From Aerococcaceae bacterium DSM 111022 (GTDB taxonomy: Bacteria; Bacillota; Bacilli; Lactobacillales; Aerococcaceae), in NCBI GenBank assembly GCA_015863195.1, contig JACBXO010000002.1, positions 247,669-311,668 on the forward strand: a stretch of 64,000 bases of DNA, read 5' to 3'. The translations under genes and the position numbers were made by a program. The notes below the pieces were generated by a model. It ran no database searches, was not told where the DNA came from, and saw only the letters and a list, made by a program, of their open reading frames with translations. Positions 29,910 to 39,391 of the stretch are shown one piece after another. Within the stretch, counting starts at the first letter, position 1, and each line of letters starts with the position of its first letter.

Positions 29910-30749
29910 TTATAACCCTAAATTTGCACGATGCGCCTCTTGCGCAGCCTCCAGTGAACCAGCATCAATGATCTCATAATAAATCCCATCGATCATTTCA
30001 CCATAACCCGAAAGTGGCACGTTCTCTGAACTCTCAGAAATAGTCCCGAAACTCTCAGCCAACACACCTAATTCAGACAAACCAATATCTAACTCGATAT
30101 ATTGCTCCGCCACCTTTAGAAAAGTCGGCAAATTACTCGCATTAGAAGGATTCAATCCTTCTTGGATGATTTGTTGAATCACTTCCTGAGCGCGCGCTTG
30201 ACGAGCACCATCGCCACCCGATGTATAACGCTCACGAACATAGCTCAACGCACCTTCCCCATCAACAAAAGTCGGCACGCCACCCTCGAAGTAATACCCA
30301 TTAATCTCAAAACTCGTATTCGGAACCACAGTAATCCCACCAACAGAGTCCACTAACTCAATAAATCCACCCATATCAACCGCAATCGTCTGGTCAATCG
30401 GAATATTTAATAAATTAGCCACACTCTCTTCAGCCATCTCAGTCCCACCAAAGGCATAAGCATGATTAATCTTGTCATTATACCCCATACCAATAATCTC
30501 AGTATAAGTATCACGCGGAATACTCGTCATCAACGTCGTCCCCGACGCAGGATTCACCGTAGCCACCACAATAATATCCGAACGCCCAGCATCCGAACGC
30601 CCGTATTCCCCCGTATCCACGCCCAACATCAACACGCTAAACGGCTCCTCACCATTCACTTCCGCCCCTACACGCGCCGAATCAAGCCCAACCACAACAG
30701 CAACCACCATCATCAAAACGACAAACAGCTTAGTCATTAATTGTTTCAT
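29910..30749 (-). CDS. LCP (LytR-CpsA-Psr) family ligase
   Basis: A 279-residue extracytoplasmic enzyme with an N-terminal membrane anchor or signal (residues 5-28) and an LCP domain: FSVLMLGVDTGEYGRSDAGRSDIIVVATVNPASGTTLMTSIPRDTY, which contains the conserved Asp and Arg residues, and later LSYVRERYTSGGDGARQARAQEVIQQI. LCP proteins transfer undecaprenyl-linked polymers (teichoic acid or capsule) to peptidoglycan. It lies near galU, a glycosyltransferase and the cps genes, consistent with a wall-polymer role. ATG follows TAGGAGAATTT. Confidence 0.92.
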   Translation of the reverse strand: MKQLMTKLFVVLMMVVAVVVGLDSARVGAEVNGEEPFSVLMLGVDTGEYGRSDAGRSDIIVVATVNPASGTTLMTSIPRDTYTEIIGMGYNDKINHAYAFGGTEMAEESVANLLNIPIDQTIAVDMGGFIELVDSVGGITVVPNTSFEINGYYFEGGVPTFVDGEGALSYVRERYTSGGDGARQARAQEVIQQIIQEGLNPSNASNLPTFLKVAEQYIELDIGLSELGVLAESFGTISESSENVPLSGYGEMIDGIYYEIIDAGSLEAAQEAHRANLGL

Positions 30750-31293
30750 AAATTCTCCTAAAATATAGTATTTTAATTATTTAAACGCATCCTAAACAGG
30801 ATCTGCTCCTCTACACAGAGCCAACGCAAATAATTATACACCATTTCACAAAACATTAAAAGCACTTACAAAGTGTAACAAACGAGACAAGCAATTTTCT
30901 GTGTATAACTCGATTTTTGCCTTGTAATCCACAATTCGGCGATTCAATGTAAACAAAACTAAAATGAAAAACAGAATGATAATGACAATCAAACTCAAAA
31001 ACAAACACAAAAGTCGTGGTACCATTCGTATGGCGATTCAATACAAACAGCTTTCTGTTCTAGACTTTCAATCACTATCAGAACCAAAAACAAATCAAAA
31101 TCACTTCAACCAATCAGAGTCTCCACCAAACACCATCTTAAATCCCTATAAAATTCTAAATAATTGCCATATCCCCCGGTGCAAATGATGGTTTTGATTC
31201 TATCTATAACTCCAAATTTTAACCCGCCAAAACACCCTTAAAAGCTTTAAAAGGTCTTTGAAAGTAGGCTAAGCCTACAGAGTGAGCACACAC
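30750..31293. other. Gap without identified genes
   Basis: 544 bases, AT-rich. Only a short hairpin GTAGGCTAAGCCTAC (31266-31280) and a GAGTGAG...CTCACTC hairpin overlapping the end of the glycosyltransferase gene (31281-31300) are visible; the latter may serve as its terminator, although the following T-run is poor. Confidence 0.4.
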
Positions 31294-32400
31294 TCACTCA
31301 CCACCAACAACCCCATAAGCCTCCCTCAACTGCCCCAACACCTTATCCAACGAAAAGTCCTTAATCCTATCCCGATTAAACTCACCAAACTGAACCCTAA
31401 CATCCTCACTACTCATCTGCCTAACAGCCTCAACATACTCCCCAACATCATTCGCCACCAACACACCGCCCTCACCATCAACAATCAGGTCTCTATTCCC
31501 TCTTATATCAGACACAACACAAGGCTTACCATGTTTCATCGATTCCATCAAAGCACGCGATAATCCTTCTCTAAACGACGGAAAGACAAATACATCGGAT
31601 ACTTGGAGCAATCGGTCAACATCATCTCTATACCCCAACAGACTCACTTGATCCTCTAACCCATATTCCGCAACCAAGTCCTCCAAATACCCCTTCAGCT
31701 CACCCTCGCCTACTATGAGATACCTAACAGACGAATCCCCCAGTTCCTTAACAGCCTTAATCACGATTTCATGATTTTTATTCTGGTTCAATTCACCAAC
31801 AGAGATTAATACTAACTCACCCTCAGCAATCCCCAATTCACGCCGCAAACCATCCAACTCCCCAGCATCAACCTCATCCACCTCTAAATCAATACCAACC
31901 CCATTAATCAACCGCGTCTCCCCAGCATAAAACTTCCCAGACCGCTCAAAATCCTCTCGATTAATCGTCACCAACACATCTGTATACCTAGACAGTATCA
32001 TCTCAACCGGATAATAAACCGCCCAGTTTAATAACGGCGCGCCCTTATAAAAATGAAAACCATGAGCCGTATAAATCACCTTAACGCCCTCTAAATTCCG
32101 ACAAGCCATCCGAGCAACAACCGACGCAATCGGCGTATGAGTATGAACAACATCGTACCCATGATCAATCACCGTCTGCCGCAGCCCACCAATTAACCCC
32201 TTGAAATCATTCTTCATCACTTCCCGACTAAATGGCAACTCATGCACCTTACAACCTAAGTCCCTCAGGGACGGATCCACTTCCTGAACAATCTTACACG
32301 CGACATCCACAGAATGCCCTTGATTCACCAACATTTCAATATGCGGCACCAAAAACGCATTCACCGTATTCGAAATCGTCGTAACATATAAAATATTCAC
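31294..32400 (-). CDS. Glycosyltransferase family 4 (EpsD-like)
   Basis: A 368-residue GT-B glycosyltransferase. The N-terminal half matches B. subtilis EpsD (HTHTPIASVVARMACR, VIYTAHGFHFYKGAPLLNWAVYYPVE, DVLVTINREDFE); the C-terminal nucleotide-sugar domain has ISVGELNQNKNHE, LLGYRDDVDRLL and the acceptor EX7E region FPSFREGLSRALMESMKHGK. The start is probably GTG 32400 after GGGGAG; an upstream extension has no ribosome binding site. Acts in exopolysaccharide or wall glycan synthesis; donor sugar unknown. Confidence 0.9.
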   Translation of the reverse strand: MNILYVTTISNTVNAFLVPHIEMLVNQGHSVDVACKIVQEVDPSLRDLGCKVHELPFSREVMKNDFKGLIGGLRQTVIDHGYDVVHTHTPIASVVARMACRNLEGVKVIYTAHGFHFYKGAPLLNWAVYYPVEMILSRYTDVLVTINREDFERSGKFYAGETRLINGVGIDLEVDEVDAGELDGLRRELGIAEGELVLISVGELNQNKNHEIVIKAVKELGDSSVRYLIVGEGELKGYLEDLVAEYGLEDQVSLLGYRDDVDRLLQVSDVFVFPSFREGLSRALMESMKHGKPCVVSDIRGNRDLIVDGEGGVLVANDVGEYVEAVRQMSSEDVRVQFGEFNRDRIKDFSLDKVLGQLREAYGVVGGE

Positions 32401-32627
32401 TAAATGTATTCTCCCCTTTAAAAAACAGTAAAAATTTTCATCTTTACTGTTCACTGTTTTTATTATTAAAATAGACACTTCCAATTAATTCTTGGAAATT
32501 ATGGCAATAACCACTTGATAGTAACTCCGATCCAATTTAGTTGAATGATCTAAAAGTCTACACTAGTTATCCCAATTGGTAGACTCAATATCTATTCTGA
32601 TACTAAACTCGTAAGTTCTGTCACTTA

Positions 32628-33521
32628 CTATTCTTGTTCTCTCTTCGCTTCCAGTTTCTTACCTAAAGAAATAATCATCTCTTCCATCTCGTCTTTGATT
32701 TCTGGATGCTCCAAACCGTAGTCCATACTCATTTCCATGAACCCGATTTTAGAACCAACATCATAGCGTTTTCCGTCATAACGTTTAGCAAAAACACGTT
32801 GAGTTTTGTTTAATTCGTCGATGGCATCAGTTAATTGAATTTCACCGCCAGCACCCGCTTTTTGATGTTCTAAAATATTGAAGATTTGTGGTGTTAATAA
32901 GTAACGACCAATTATGGCTAAATTACTTGGTGCGTCTTCAGGTTTTGGTTTCTCCACAAATTGACGGACATTATAAATACCGTCTGCTAATTCCGCTTCA
33001 GGATCAATGACACCATATTTATCCGTTTCATCATGAGGGATTTCCATAACCGCTAAGTTTGATGCGCCAGTTTGATCGTAAACATCAATCAGTTGTTTAG
33101 TAAGTGGCTCATCACTATGTGCGATATCGTCCCCTAACATAACAACAAATGGTTCATCCCCAACAAATGCCTTCGCTTGTAATACCGCATGACCTAATCC
33201 TAGTGGATATGACTGACGGACGAAGAATAAGTTAACATTTGGTTGATCATGTAACAGTTTTAAGAGTTTTGTTTTACCAGCTGCTTCTAAATGATTTTCA
33301 AGTTCAATATTCGCATCAAAGTGATCTTCAATTGAGCGTTTGTTTTGTGCAGTGATAATTAAAACATCCTCAATCCCCGATTTCACCGCTTCTTCAACAA
33401 TAAATTGAATCGTAGGTTTATCAACAATCGGTAACATTTCCTTCGCTAAAGCTTTAGTAGCTGGTAAAAAGCGCGTCCCCATCCCCGCTGCAGGAATAAC
33501 TGCTTTTCTAACATGTGACAT
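32628..33521 (-). CDS. galU: UTP--glucose-1-phosphate uridylyltransferase
   Basis: A 297-residue nucleotidyltransferase making UDP-glucose. The signature [30 protein letters not shown] is present, followed by [27 protein letters not shown] and [24 protein letters not shown] 33521 follows AAGGAGATTTC. Its product feeds UDP-glucose 6-dehydrogenase (36036-37199) and glycolipid or capsule synthesis. An extended -10 TGCTATAAT lies at 33553-33561. Confidence 0.96.
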   Translation of the reverse strand: MSHVRKAVIPAAGMGTRFLPATKALAKEMLPIVDKPTIQFIVEEAVKSGIEDVLIITAQNKRSIEDHFDANIELENHLEAAGKTKLLKLLHDQPNVNLFFVRQSYPLGLGHAVLQAKAFVGDEPFVVMLGDDIAHSDEPLTKQLIDVYDQTGASNLAVMEIPHDETDKYGVIDPEAELADGIYNVRQFVEKPKPEDAPSNLAIIGRYLLTPQIFNILEHQKAGAGGEIQLTDAIDELNKTQRVFAKRYDGKRYDVGSKIGFMEMSMDYGLEHPEIKDEMEEMIISLGKKLEAKREQE

Positions 33522-33552
33522 ATGAAATCTCCTTTTCAGTATTCTAATTTTA

Positions 33553-33561
33553 ATTATAGCA
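33553..33561 (-). promoter_or_regulatory. Extended -10 promoter of galU
   Basis: TGCTATAAT on the minus strand about 30 bases before the start codon, with TTGACC 22 bases upstream of TATAAT; the extended -10 likely carries the promoter. Confidence 0.55.
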
Positions 33562-33610
33562 TATGCCCCCAAGCTATCGGTCAATAAAATGGTATAAGCT
33601 CAAAAAATAT

Positions 33611-33652
33611 CTTGAAAAGTATGGCAACAATTTTAAGTATGAGTAACTGCGA
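33611..33652. repeat. Dispersed GAAAAGTATGGCA element
   Basis: GAAAAGTATGGCA followed after about 20 bases by AGTAACTGCGAT. Related copies lie near 10984, 18659, 23313 and 32499, each upstream of a minus-strand gene (rnjB, uvrB, the 97-residue protein and the glycosyltransferase). Confidence 0.5.
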
Positions 33653-33847
33653 TGTTTTTACTCATAGAAATCACTATCTCCCTATCTAGTTCAAGGTAGG
33701 TAGACACATAAATTATTTTCAAACAAGCTATCTAAATGTTATTCTGTTGCCTTAGTACCAATACCTTCATGGTTTGCGAATCATCATTGTCCTTAATTGA
33801 TGCCAAGGATTAACAAAACATCAACTTTCTCGATTCACTCACCAAAA

Positions 33848-33950
33848 AGATTTACTATCTGTCAATCTTCTCAATTTTTAAAATCCAAACATTGATGATC
33901 TATCAATCTATTTAAATCTCGAAGCTGGAAGATTGACTATTTGTAAATCT
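33848..33950. repeat. Hairpins at 41-bp spacing in the galU-ydcF gap
   Basis: Three palindromes with different sequence (AGATTTACTATCTGTCAATCT, ATTGATGATCTATCAAT, AGATTGACTATTTGTAAATC) have centres at about 33858, 33899 and 33940, steps of 41 bases. The remaining 33960-34620 contains a GAGCCAGG direct repeat (about 34180-34240) and a short open stretch ending KEFIKLLLSDFENELIF... near 34603 that may be a gene remnant; no supportable gene. Confidence 0.6.
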
Positions 33951-34629
33951 CCTCAAATAAAAAATATAACTGTCTTATTCATATCCTTTATAAAAACTCA
34001 GTATATTGCTTACCCTAAAACTAAATTTCGGTTTCTTAAACTGTTGGACACTATTCATTAAACCTCGAGGGATTGTTTGCTCCTATATTCACTTAAATGT
34101 CACTATTTCTAAATTTTGAGTGAAGGTCTAATGCCGAAACACCTAAACTATCACTATTGCATAAAGTACCCCAATAAAATCACAAAATCGCGATTACCTG
34201 AGCCAGGTCAATCGTAATTTTTTGAGCCAGGCTAAACGGTGGTGATTGATCCCTTTTCATTTTTAGTAAATCACCTGTATAGAATTATATTATGAATATG
34301 AAAACCACTATATAATACGACATCAGCAAGAGCCCAACCACATAGCTTCTTTTATCATTCACCGGTTTCCATTTGAGAGGAAAGGATTGATGAACTTTTG
34401 AGACTACTTCATTCAATTATTTCCATTAGTTGCCTATCTTAATTTTCTATTATTAGGCAACGAGGAAACACACTATTCTAAGTGACTCTCCGAATATAAT
34501 ATTCAAGATTTAAAAGAATTCATCAAATTGCTGCTCAGTGACTTCGAAAATGAACTTATTTTCAACAAAGCAGAAAAATTACTTTCAAAGCCAAAGGATT
34601 AAATCTTTTTAACTACTTCAACAAAGAAA

Positions 34630-34663
34630 CAGCCTGGTATCGATGGACTATCGTTACCAGGCT
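34630..34663 (-). terminator. ydcF-type gene terminator
   Basis: Stem CAGCCTGGTA / TACCAGGCTG with a 14-base loop, then TTTCTTTG on the minus strand; 14 bases after the stop. Confidence 0.75.
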
Positions 34664-34677
34664 GCCGTAATTTGAAA

Positions 34678-35247
34678 TTATCGATCAATAAAATGATATA
34701 AGCCAACTAAATACCCCCAAAAGTACGGCACCTCTTTCAAGCCAGAACGCCTACGGTATTTGTTCTCATACCAATTAACAGGTTCTCTGTCCACTTCAAG
34801 ATAGGATGACACATACGTCAGGTCAAAATCATAATGCCGATTTTGACGTTCATAAATCATTTTGGTGCGTAACATATGATAATCAGCGGTTACTATTATC
34901 GCTGAATCATAATCTAAGTTATCCATCATTTTAAGTGTATTTCGAGCATTCGTGTAAGTACTAGAAGCATATGGGTCGTCAATCAAATGGTCTGAAGTAA
35001 TCCCATTCGCTAAATAGATCGCTCTAATTGGTTCAATGAGTGGTGATACGATAATTTTCCCAGAATTTGAATATTCTCGCCAAAATAATTCAGCTGCTTT
35101 AAAATCACGGTCAGGACTACCTGAAGCTACTATAATCACATCTGACTGCTTTGGTTCTCCACCAGCATCTAAATTAAACAGAATGACAATACTCGATAAT
35201 ATCCATAAACCCAAAACACCAATAATTAATTGAATCATTTTTTTCAT
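34678..35247 (-). CDS. YdcF/DUF218-family protein (ElyC/SanA-like)
   Basis: A 189-residue protein with one N-terminal membrane helix (residues 5-25) and a DUF218 domain outside the cell: SDVIIVASGSPDRDFKAAELF at the start, PYASSTYTNARNTLKMM in the middle and IIVTADYHMLRTKMIYER near the end. The family is linked to cell-envelope maintenance but has no agreed reaction. Start ATG 35247 follows GGAGG. It is divergent from the sugar transferase pseudogene. Confidence 0.82.
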   Translation of the reverse strand: MKKMIQLIIGVLGLWILSSIVILFNLDAGGEPKQSDVIIVASGSPDRDFKAAELFWREYSNSGKIIVSPLIEPIRAIYLANGITSDHLIDDPYASSTYTNARNTLKMMDNLDYDSAIIVTADYHMLRTKMIYERQNRHYDFDLTYVSSYLEVDREPVNWYENKYRRRSGLKEVPYFWGYLVGLYHFIDR

Positions 35248-35380
35248 GTCATCCTCCATAATTATACTTTTCGATATTATACCATGAACCCTAAATGATT
35301 ATCACTCAAATTTAACTGTTTAGCAGTATTGAAATATGGTAAAATCAAATTGATATTATTTTGAAAGTAAGGTGACATAA

Positions 35381-35983
35381 TTGTATCTCATTATTAAACG
35401 AATTATTGATTTTACCCTATCCCTATTAGGTTTAATTATTTTATCTCCCCTATTTCTAGTTATCGCTATTTGGATCAAAATGGATTCCCCCGGCCCAATA
35501 TTCTTCAAGCAAAAACGTGTCGGAAAAGATAAAGAGTTTTTTGATATCTATAAATTCAGAACAATGCGTAGCGATACACCAAGTGATATGCCGACTCACT
35601 TATTAGGAGACCCAGCCGCATTCATTACTAATTCAGGTGCATTCCTTAGAAAAACAAGCCTCGATTAATTACCTCAACTAATTAATATCATCAAAGGCGA
35701 AATGGCTGTCATCGGTCCAAGACCCGCACTTTGGAACCAAGATGATTTAGTAGCAGAACGAGACAAATACAATGCTAACGACGTCCTACCAGGCCTCACA
35801 GGATGGGCACAAGTCAACGGTCGTGACGAACTACCAATCCCAATAAAAGCAAAATTAGACGGTGAATACATCGAAAAAATGAACTTTGCGATGGATGTTA
35901 AATGCTTCTTCCTAACAATCAAGAGCGTCATCAGCAGTGATGGTGTTAGTGAAGGATGGAACGAAGAGAATGAGGATAAATAA
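35381..35983 (+). pseudogene. Priming sugar transferase (CapM/EpsL/WcaJ type) with an in-frame nonsense codon
   Basis: A bacterial sugar transferase of about 200 residues that would start polymer synthesis by moving a sugar-phosphate to undecaprenyl phosphate. Both halves are in one frame: KRIIDFTLSLLGLIILSPLF, DSPGPIFFKQKRVGK, FYKFRTMR-like YKFRTMRSD, then RKTSLD, a TAA at 35666-35668, then LPQLINIIKGEMAVIGPRPAL and LPGLTGWAQVNGRDELP. The family reads SLDELPQL, so one G-to-T change turned GAA into TAA. TTG start after AAGGTG. The only plus-strand gene of the locus. Could also be a sequencing error. Confidence 0.85.
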
Positions 35984-35984
35984 C

Positions 35985-36025
35985 AAAAAGCGTTACTTTT
36001 TCAAACTCGAAAAATAACGCTTTTT
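35985..36025. terminator. Bidirectional terminator between sugar transferase and ugd
   Basis: AAAAAGCGTTA / TAACGCTTTTT inverted repeat with inner pairing of TTTTT and AAAAA; T-runs on both strands, serving the two convergent genes. Confidence 0.85.
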
Positions 36026-36035
36026 AATTTTATAA

Positions 36036-37199
36036 TTAGTTATTATTAAAGACATCACGTGTATAAACTTTGTCGCTAACTGAATGTAGCTCCTCAGATT
36101 CACGGTTTGCGATAATAACATCTACCTTATTGCTGAATTCATCAAAGTCTTTAATTACATTCATTCCTTCAAATGAATCACCAGCAATTGTTGGTTCATA
36201 AACCACTACTTCAACATTTTCAGCTGTTAATCTCTCGATAATTCCTAAAATAGCTGATTGACGGAAGTTATCTGAATTTGATTTCATTGTTAAACGGTAT
36301 ACCCCAACAACTTTAGGTTCACGCTTAAGAATTTCAGATGCAATATGATCTTTACGAGTATCGTTTGACTTAACAATTGCGCCCATTAATTCATTTGGAA
36401 TATCCTTAAAGTTTGCTGATAATTGTTTAGAGTCTTTCGGTAAGCAATAACCACCATAACCAAATGATGGGTTATTGTAGTGACCGCCAATTCGTGGATC
36501 TAAACCAACACCTTCAATAATTTGTTGTGTGTCTAATCCTTTAACTTCAGCATAAGTATCTAATTCATTAAAATATGAAATACGTAATGCCAAATATGTA
36601 TTAGAGAATAATTTAACTGCTTCTGCTTCCGTATTGTTCATTAATAACACATTAGTATCAGCATCTACAGCTCCTTGCTTTAATAAGTCCGCTGCTTTTT
36701 GTGAGTTAGGACTTTCATTACTTACAATAATACGTGATGGATGTAAGTTATCATATAAGGCTTTACCTTCACGTAAAAACTCAGGTGAGAAGATAATATC
36801 TAAACCAAATTCTTCACGTACGCCTTTAGTATATCCAATTGGAACAGTAGATTTTAATACTACTGTTACTTCAGATGCATACTTTTTAATATCAGTTAAA
36901 ACAGACTCAAGTGCATCTGTATCAAAAGAGTTTGTTTCATCGTCATAGTCCGTCGGTGCAGCTACGAAAATAATCTCTGCATCTTTATAAGCTTCCTCAG
37001 CATTTGATGTTGCTGTTAAATCTAATTCTTTATTTGCAAAGAATTCAATCATTTCTTTATCTTCAAGTGGAGATACGCGGTTGTTGATCATTTCAACACG
37101 TTCTTCTAAAATTTCCAATGCAGTTACTTTATTATTTTGCGCAAATAACAAAGCATTCGCTAAACCAACGTACCCCATACCAACTACAGTAATATTCAT
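36036..37199 (-). CDS. ugd: UDP-glucose 6-dehydrogenase
   Basis: A 387-residue NAD-dependent enzyme that oxidises UDP-glucose to UDP-glucuronate for capsule. The N-terminal Rossmann motif is VVGMGYVGLANALLFA. The catalytic site is FGYGGYCLPKDSKQL with its cysteine near residue 255, and there is FSPEFLREGKALYDNLHPSRI. The length suits the short HasB-type group. It follows the truncated flippase in the capsule locus and is supplied by GalU. Confidence 0.95.
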   Translation of the reverse strand: MNITVVGMGYVGLANALLFAQNNKVTALEILEERVEMINNRVSPLEDKEMIEFFANKELDLTATSNAEEAYKDAEIIFVAAPTDYDDETNSFDTDALESVLTDIKKYASEVTVVLKSTVPIGYTKGVREEFGLDIIFSPEFLREGKALYDNLHPSRIIVSNESPNSQKAADLLKQGAVDADTNVLLMNNTEAEAVKLFSNTYLALRISYFNELDTYAEVKGLDTQQIIEGVGLDPRIGGHYNNPSFGYGGYCLPKDSKQLSANFKDIPNELMGAIVKSNDTRKDHIASEILKREPKVVGVYRLTMKSNSDNFRQSAILGIIERLTAENVEVVVYEPTIAGDSFEGMNVIKDFDEFSNKVDVIIANRESEELHSVSDKVYTRDVFNNN

Positions 37200-37273
37200 T
37201 TCAAAATCCCTTTCGTTAATTAAAATAGATTAAAGTAAATCTGTTTTTTTATATTTTAAGTATTATTTACCAA

Positions 37274-38482
37274 CTAATTCTTTATAGATTTTATGATATT
37301 TATTCCGCTAATCAACAATGCTTTTATTGTACTTTTATAAAAAATAACCATTAATGTTATACAAATTATATACCAAACTAAACTGACTAAATTAAAAGTA
37401 TTGAATGAATTATATATTGCAAAACCAAAGGAAACAAAAGTTAAAAGATAAAATTTACTGAGTGAATAATCAACATAATAATATCTATTACTTATGAAAG
37501 TTCTTAATGTGAAAAATACTATATAAGAAAAACCAGTAGATAATCCTGCTCCTACTCCTCCAAATCTAGGCACTAAAATTGAATTAGCGATTACATCTAC
37601 TATAAAAGCACCTAAAGATATAATGACATGCATTTTACTTTTTTCTTTAAAAACTATTCCATTTACAGTAGTTTCAGAGATAGTATACATCATTGGTCCA
37701 AATATTAACCCAGGGATTATGAGCGAGGCCTCTCTGAATTGTTCCCCTAATATTAATGAAAAGATATCTTTAAATAAAATTATCGATAATCCTACTACAA
37801 ACATTACCACAGTAATCATGTTATTCCCTTTTTGATGATACTCTTTGTCATCAGGGTACTCTGAATAATGTTCTATTGCTGCCGGAGCCCAAACTGTATT
37901 AAAAGTACTCTGAATTACATTGACTAACGCAATTAATGATGTAGCTGAACTGAATATGCCTAGCTCAACGTCAGAAGCATAATAATTTACAAATAATTTA
38001 TCATTGGCATTAAACAATGATGTAATCCCCATCGTAAATACAAACGGTAAAGAATACGTTAATAACTTTTTAGAGTCAATACGTATATCGGGATTATAAT
38101 TTTTCTTAAAATTCCAAATATTACGTTCCCCATAAATTCCAAATACAATAACACAGAATACTGAAAATATATTAGCAATAACCAAGGAATAAACATCTTC
38201 TAATTGAGAATATAACACCAACGATATCCCTAAAACAATATATAAAAATTTATTAACTATATTATTCATTGAATATAATTTCGAATGAAACTCTAAACGT
38301 ACAATCAAATCAGAGAATCTTCTGATTAAAAAAACAATCATATATACAGCAAATAGAGAAATTAATTGAGGTCTTACTCCAACCTCAATTACACCTAATT
38401 TTATGATTAACGATATAATAACAATAAAAACTATTATTGTTAATAGTGGAATAGTAGATTTTAATTTCACTTCAAAATTCAT
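37274..38482 (-). CDS. Oligosaccharide flippase (Wzx-type), N-terminally truncated
   Basis: A 402-residue polytopic protein with about ten membrane helices. The C-terminal two thirds has the Wzx layout: KKLLTYSLPFVFTMGITSLFNANDKLFVNYY, ELGIFSSATSLIALVNVIQSTFNTVWAP and VPRFGGVGAGLSTGFSYIVFF. Family members are usually about 480 residues and begin with two more helices and a PLYT/YG loop that are missing. The ATG at 38482 has no ribosome binding site and sits 12 bases after the SDR gene stop, right behind an in-frame TAG. It is probably a remnant after deletion. Confidence 0.7.
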   Translation of the reverse strand: MNFEVKLKSTIPLLTIIVFIVIISLIIKLGVIEVGVRPQLISLFAVYMIVFLIRRFSDLIVRLEFHSKLYSMNNIVNKFLYIVLGISLVLYSQLEDVYSLVIANIFSVFCVIVFGIYGERNIWNFKKNYNPDIRIDSKKLLTYSLPFVFTMGITSLFNANDKLFVNYYASDVELGIFSSATSLIALVNVIQSTFNTVWAPAAIEHYSEYPDDKEYHQKGNNMITVVMFVVGLSIILFKDIFSLILGEQFREASLIIPGLIFGPMMYTISETTVNGIVFKEKSKMHVIISLGAFIVDVIANSILVPRFGGVGAGLSTGFSYIVFFTLRTFISNRYYYVDYSLSKFYLLTFVSFGFAIYNSFNTFNLVSLVWYIICITLMVIFYKSTIKALLISGINIIKSIKN

Positions 38483-38494
38483 CTACAATAATAG

Positions 38495-39370
38495 TTATTT
38501 TATAATTTTATTATTTTCTGTCTCATAAATCGATTTTTTTAATGTATTTATTTGATAATTGCCTTTTGTATAAGTACTCAATTCCATATCATAATACAAA
38601 TCTCCAAAAACTTTATTAACAATAGGGTGATTCTTAATAAGATCAATTAAAGGATTAATTAGTGTTGTAAAATAAATTTCCTTATCATTGGCATTAGCTA
38701 TAAATTTCACCATCTCACTCGTTCTAGTATATTCGGGGTTTTGTGGCCAAAATATACCTTCTTCATTGTTTAGAATGATTAATTTGATGAACTCTGATAA
38801 ATTTTCAATATGAAGCATTGAGCGTTTATTATTATAATCAGGAAAAATCGGGGTTAGACTAGCTAATTTAGCAAGTTTTGGATAGTTTCCTTTAGAACCC
38901 TTACCATAAATCATAGGTGGTCTTAAAACTACAACTTTAAAACTATCATCTCGTAAAGGAAATAATCCTTCTTCGGCTTTAATTTTAGAATCACCGTAAG
39001 GATCTTTTGAGTAAGGCTCTGTTTCTCGTGTAATTAAACCGTCTTGTAGTTTACTCGATGTATAAACAATCGCAGAAGACATAAAAATAAACTGTTTGAC
39101 TCCATGGCTTTTTGCGTGTTTCGCAATTTCGATTGTTAAGTCCGTATTAACCTTATAATATAAATCTCTTTGGTCTTCTTTCGCATTCGCATGTGCAATT
39201 CCTGCGACATGAAATACTACATCATACTTAGAAAAATCTGCTTTTTTCCATGCATTCTCTCTTGTATCAATTGTATCAATCAAAAAATCTTCAGGAGATC
39301 TATTCAACCATGTTTCTACTGAAGTGCCAATATATGAATTTTTTCCAGTGATTAGTATTCTATAAGACAT
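38495..39370 (-). CDS. NAD-dependent epimerase/dehydratase (SDR, CapN-like)
   Basis: A 291-residue extended SDR. It has the nucleotide-binding ILITGKNSYIG, the VVFHVAGIAHA segment, the catalytic Ser/Tyr/Lys in FIFMSSAIVYTSS and PYGDSKIKAEE, and VLRPPMIYGKGSKGNYPKLAKL. This is the CapN/WbpV group that modifies the sugar used by a CapM-type priming transferase, matching the neighbouring pseudogene. ATG 39370 has GGAGG six bases upstream. Confidence 0.85.
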   Translation of the reverse strand: MSYRILITGKNSYIGTSVETWLNRSPEDFLIDTIDTRENAWKKADFSKYDVVFHVAGIAHANAKEDQRDLYYKVNTDLTIEIAKHAKSHGVKQFIFMSSAIVYTSSKLQDGLITRETEPYSKDPYGDSKIKAEEGLFPLRDDSFKVVVLRPPMIYGKGSKGNYPKLAKLASLTPIFPDYNNKRSMLHIENLSEFIKLIILNNEEGIFWPQNPEYTRTSEMVKFIANANDKEIYFTTLINPLIDLIKNHPIVNKVFGDLYYDMELSTYTKGNYQINTLKKSIYETENNKIIK

Positions 39371-39391
39371 AGTCAACCTCCAATAAATTCA

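Noticed and set aside
34500..34603. Possible gene remnant ending KEFIKLLLSDFENELIF in the galU-ydcF gap
   Set aside because: About 34 codons, no start or ribosome binding site and no recognisable family.
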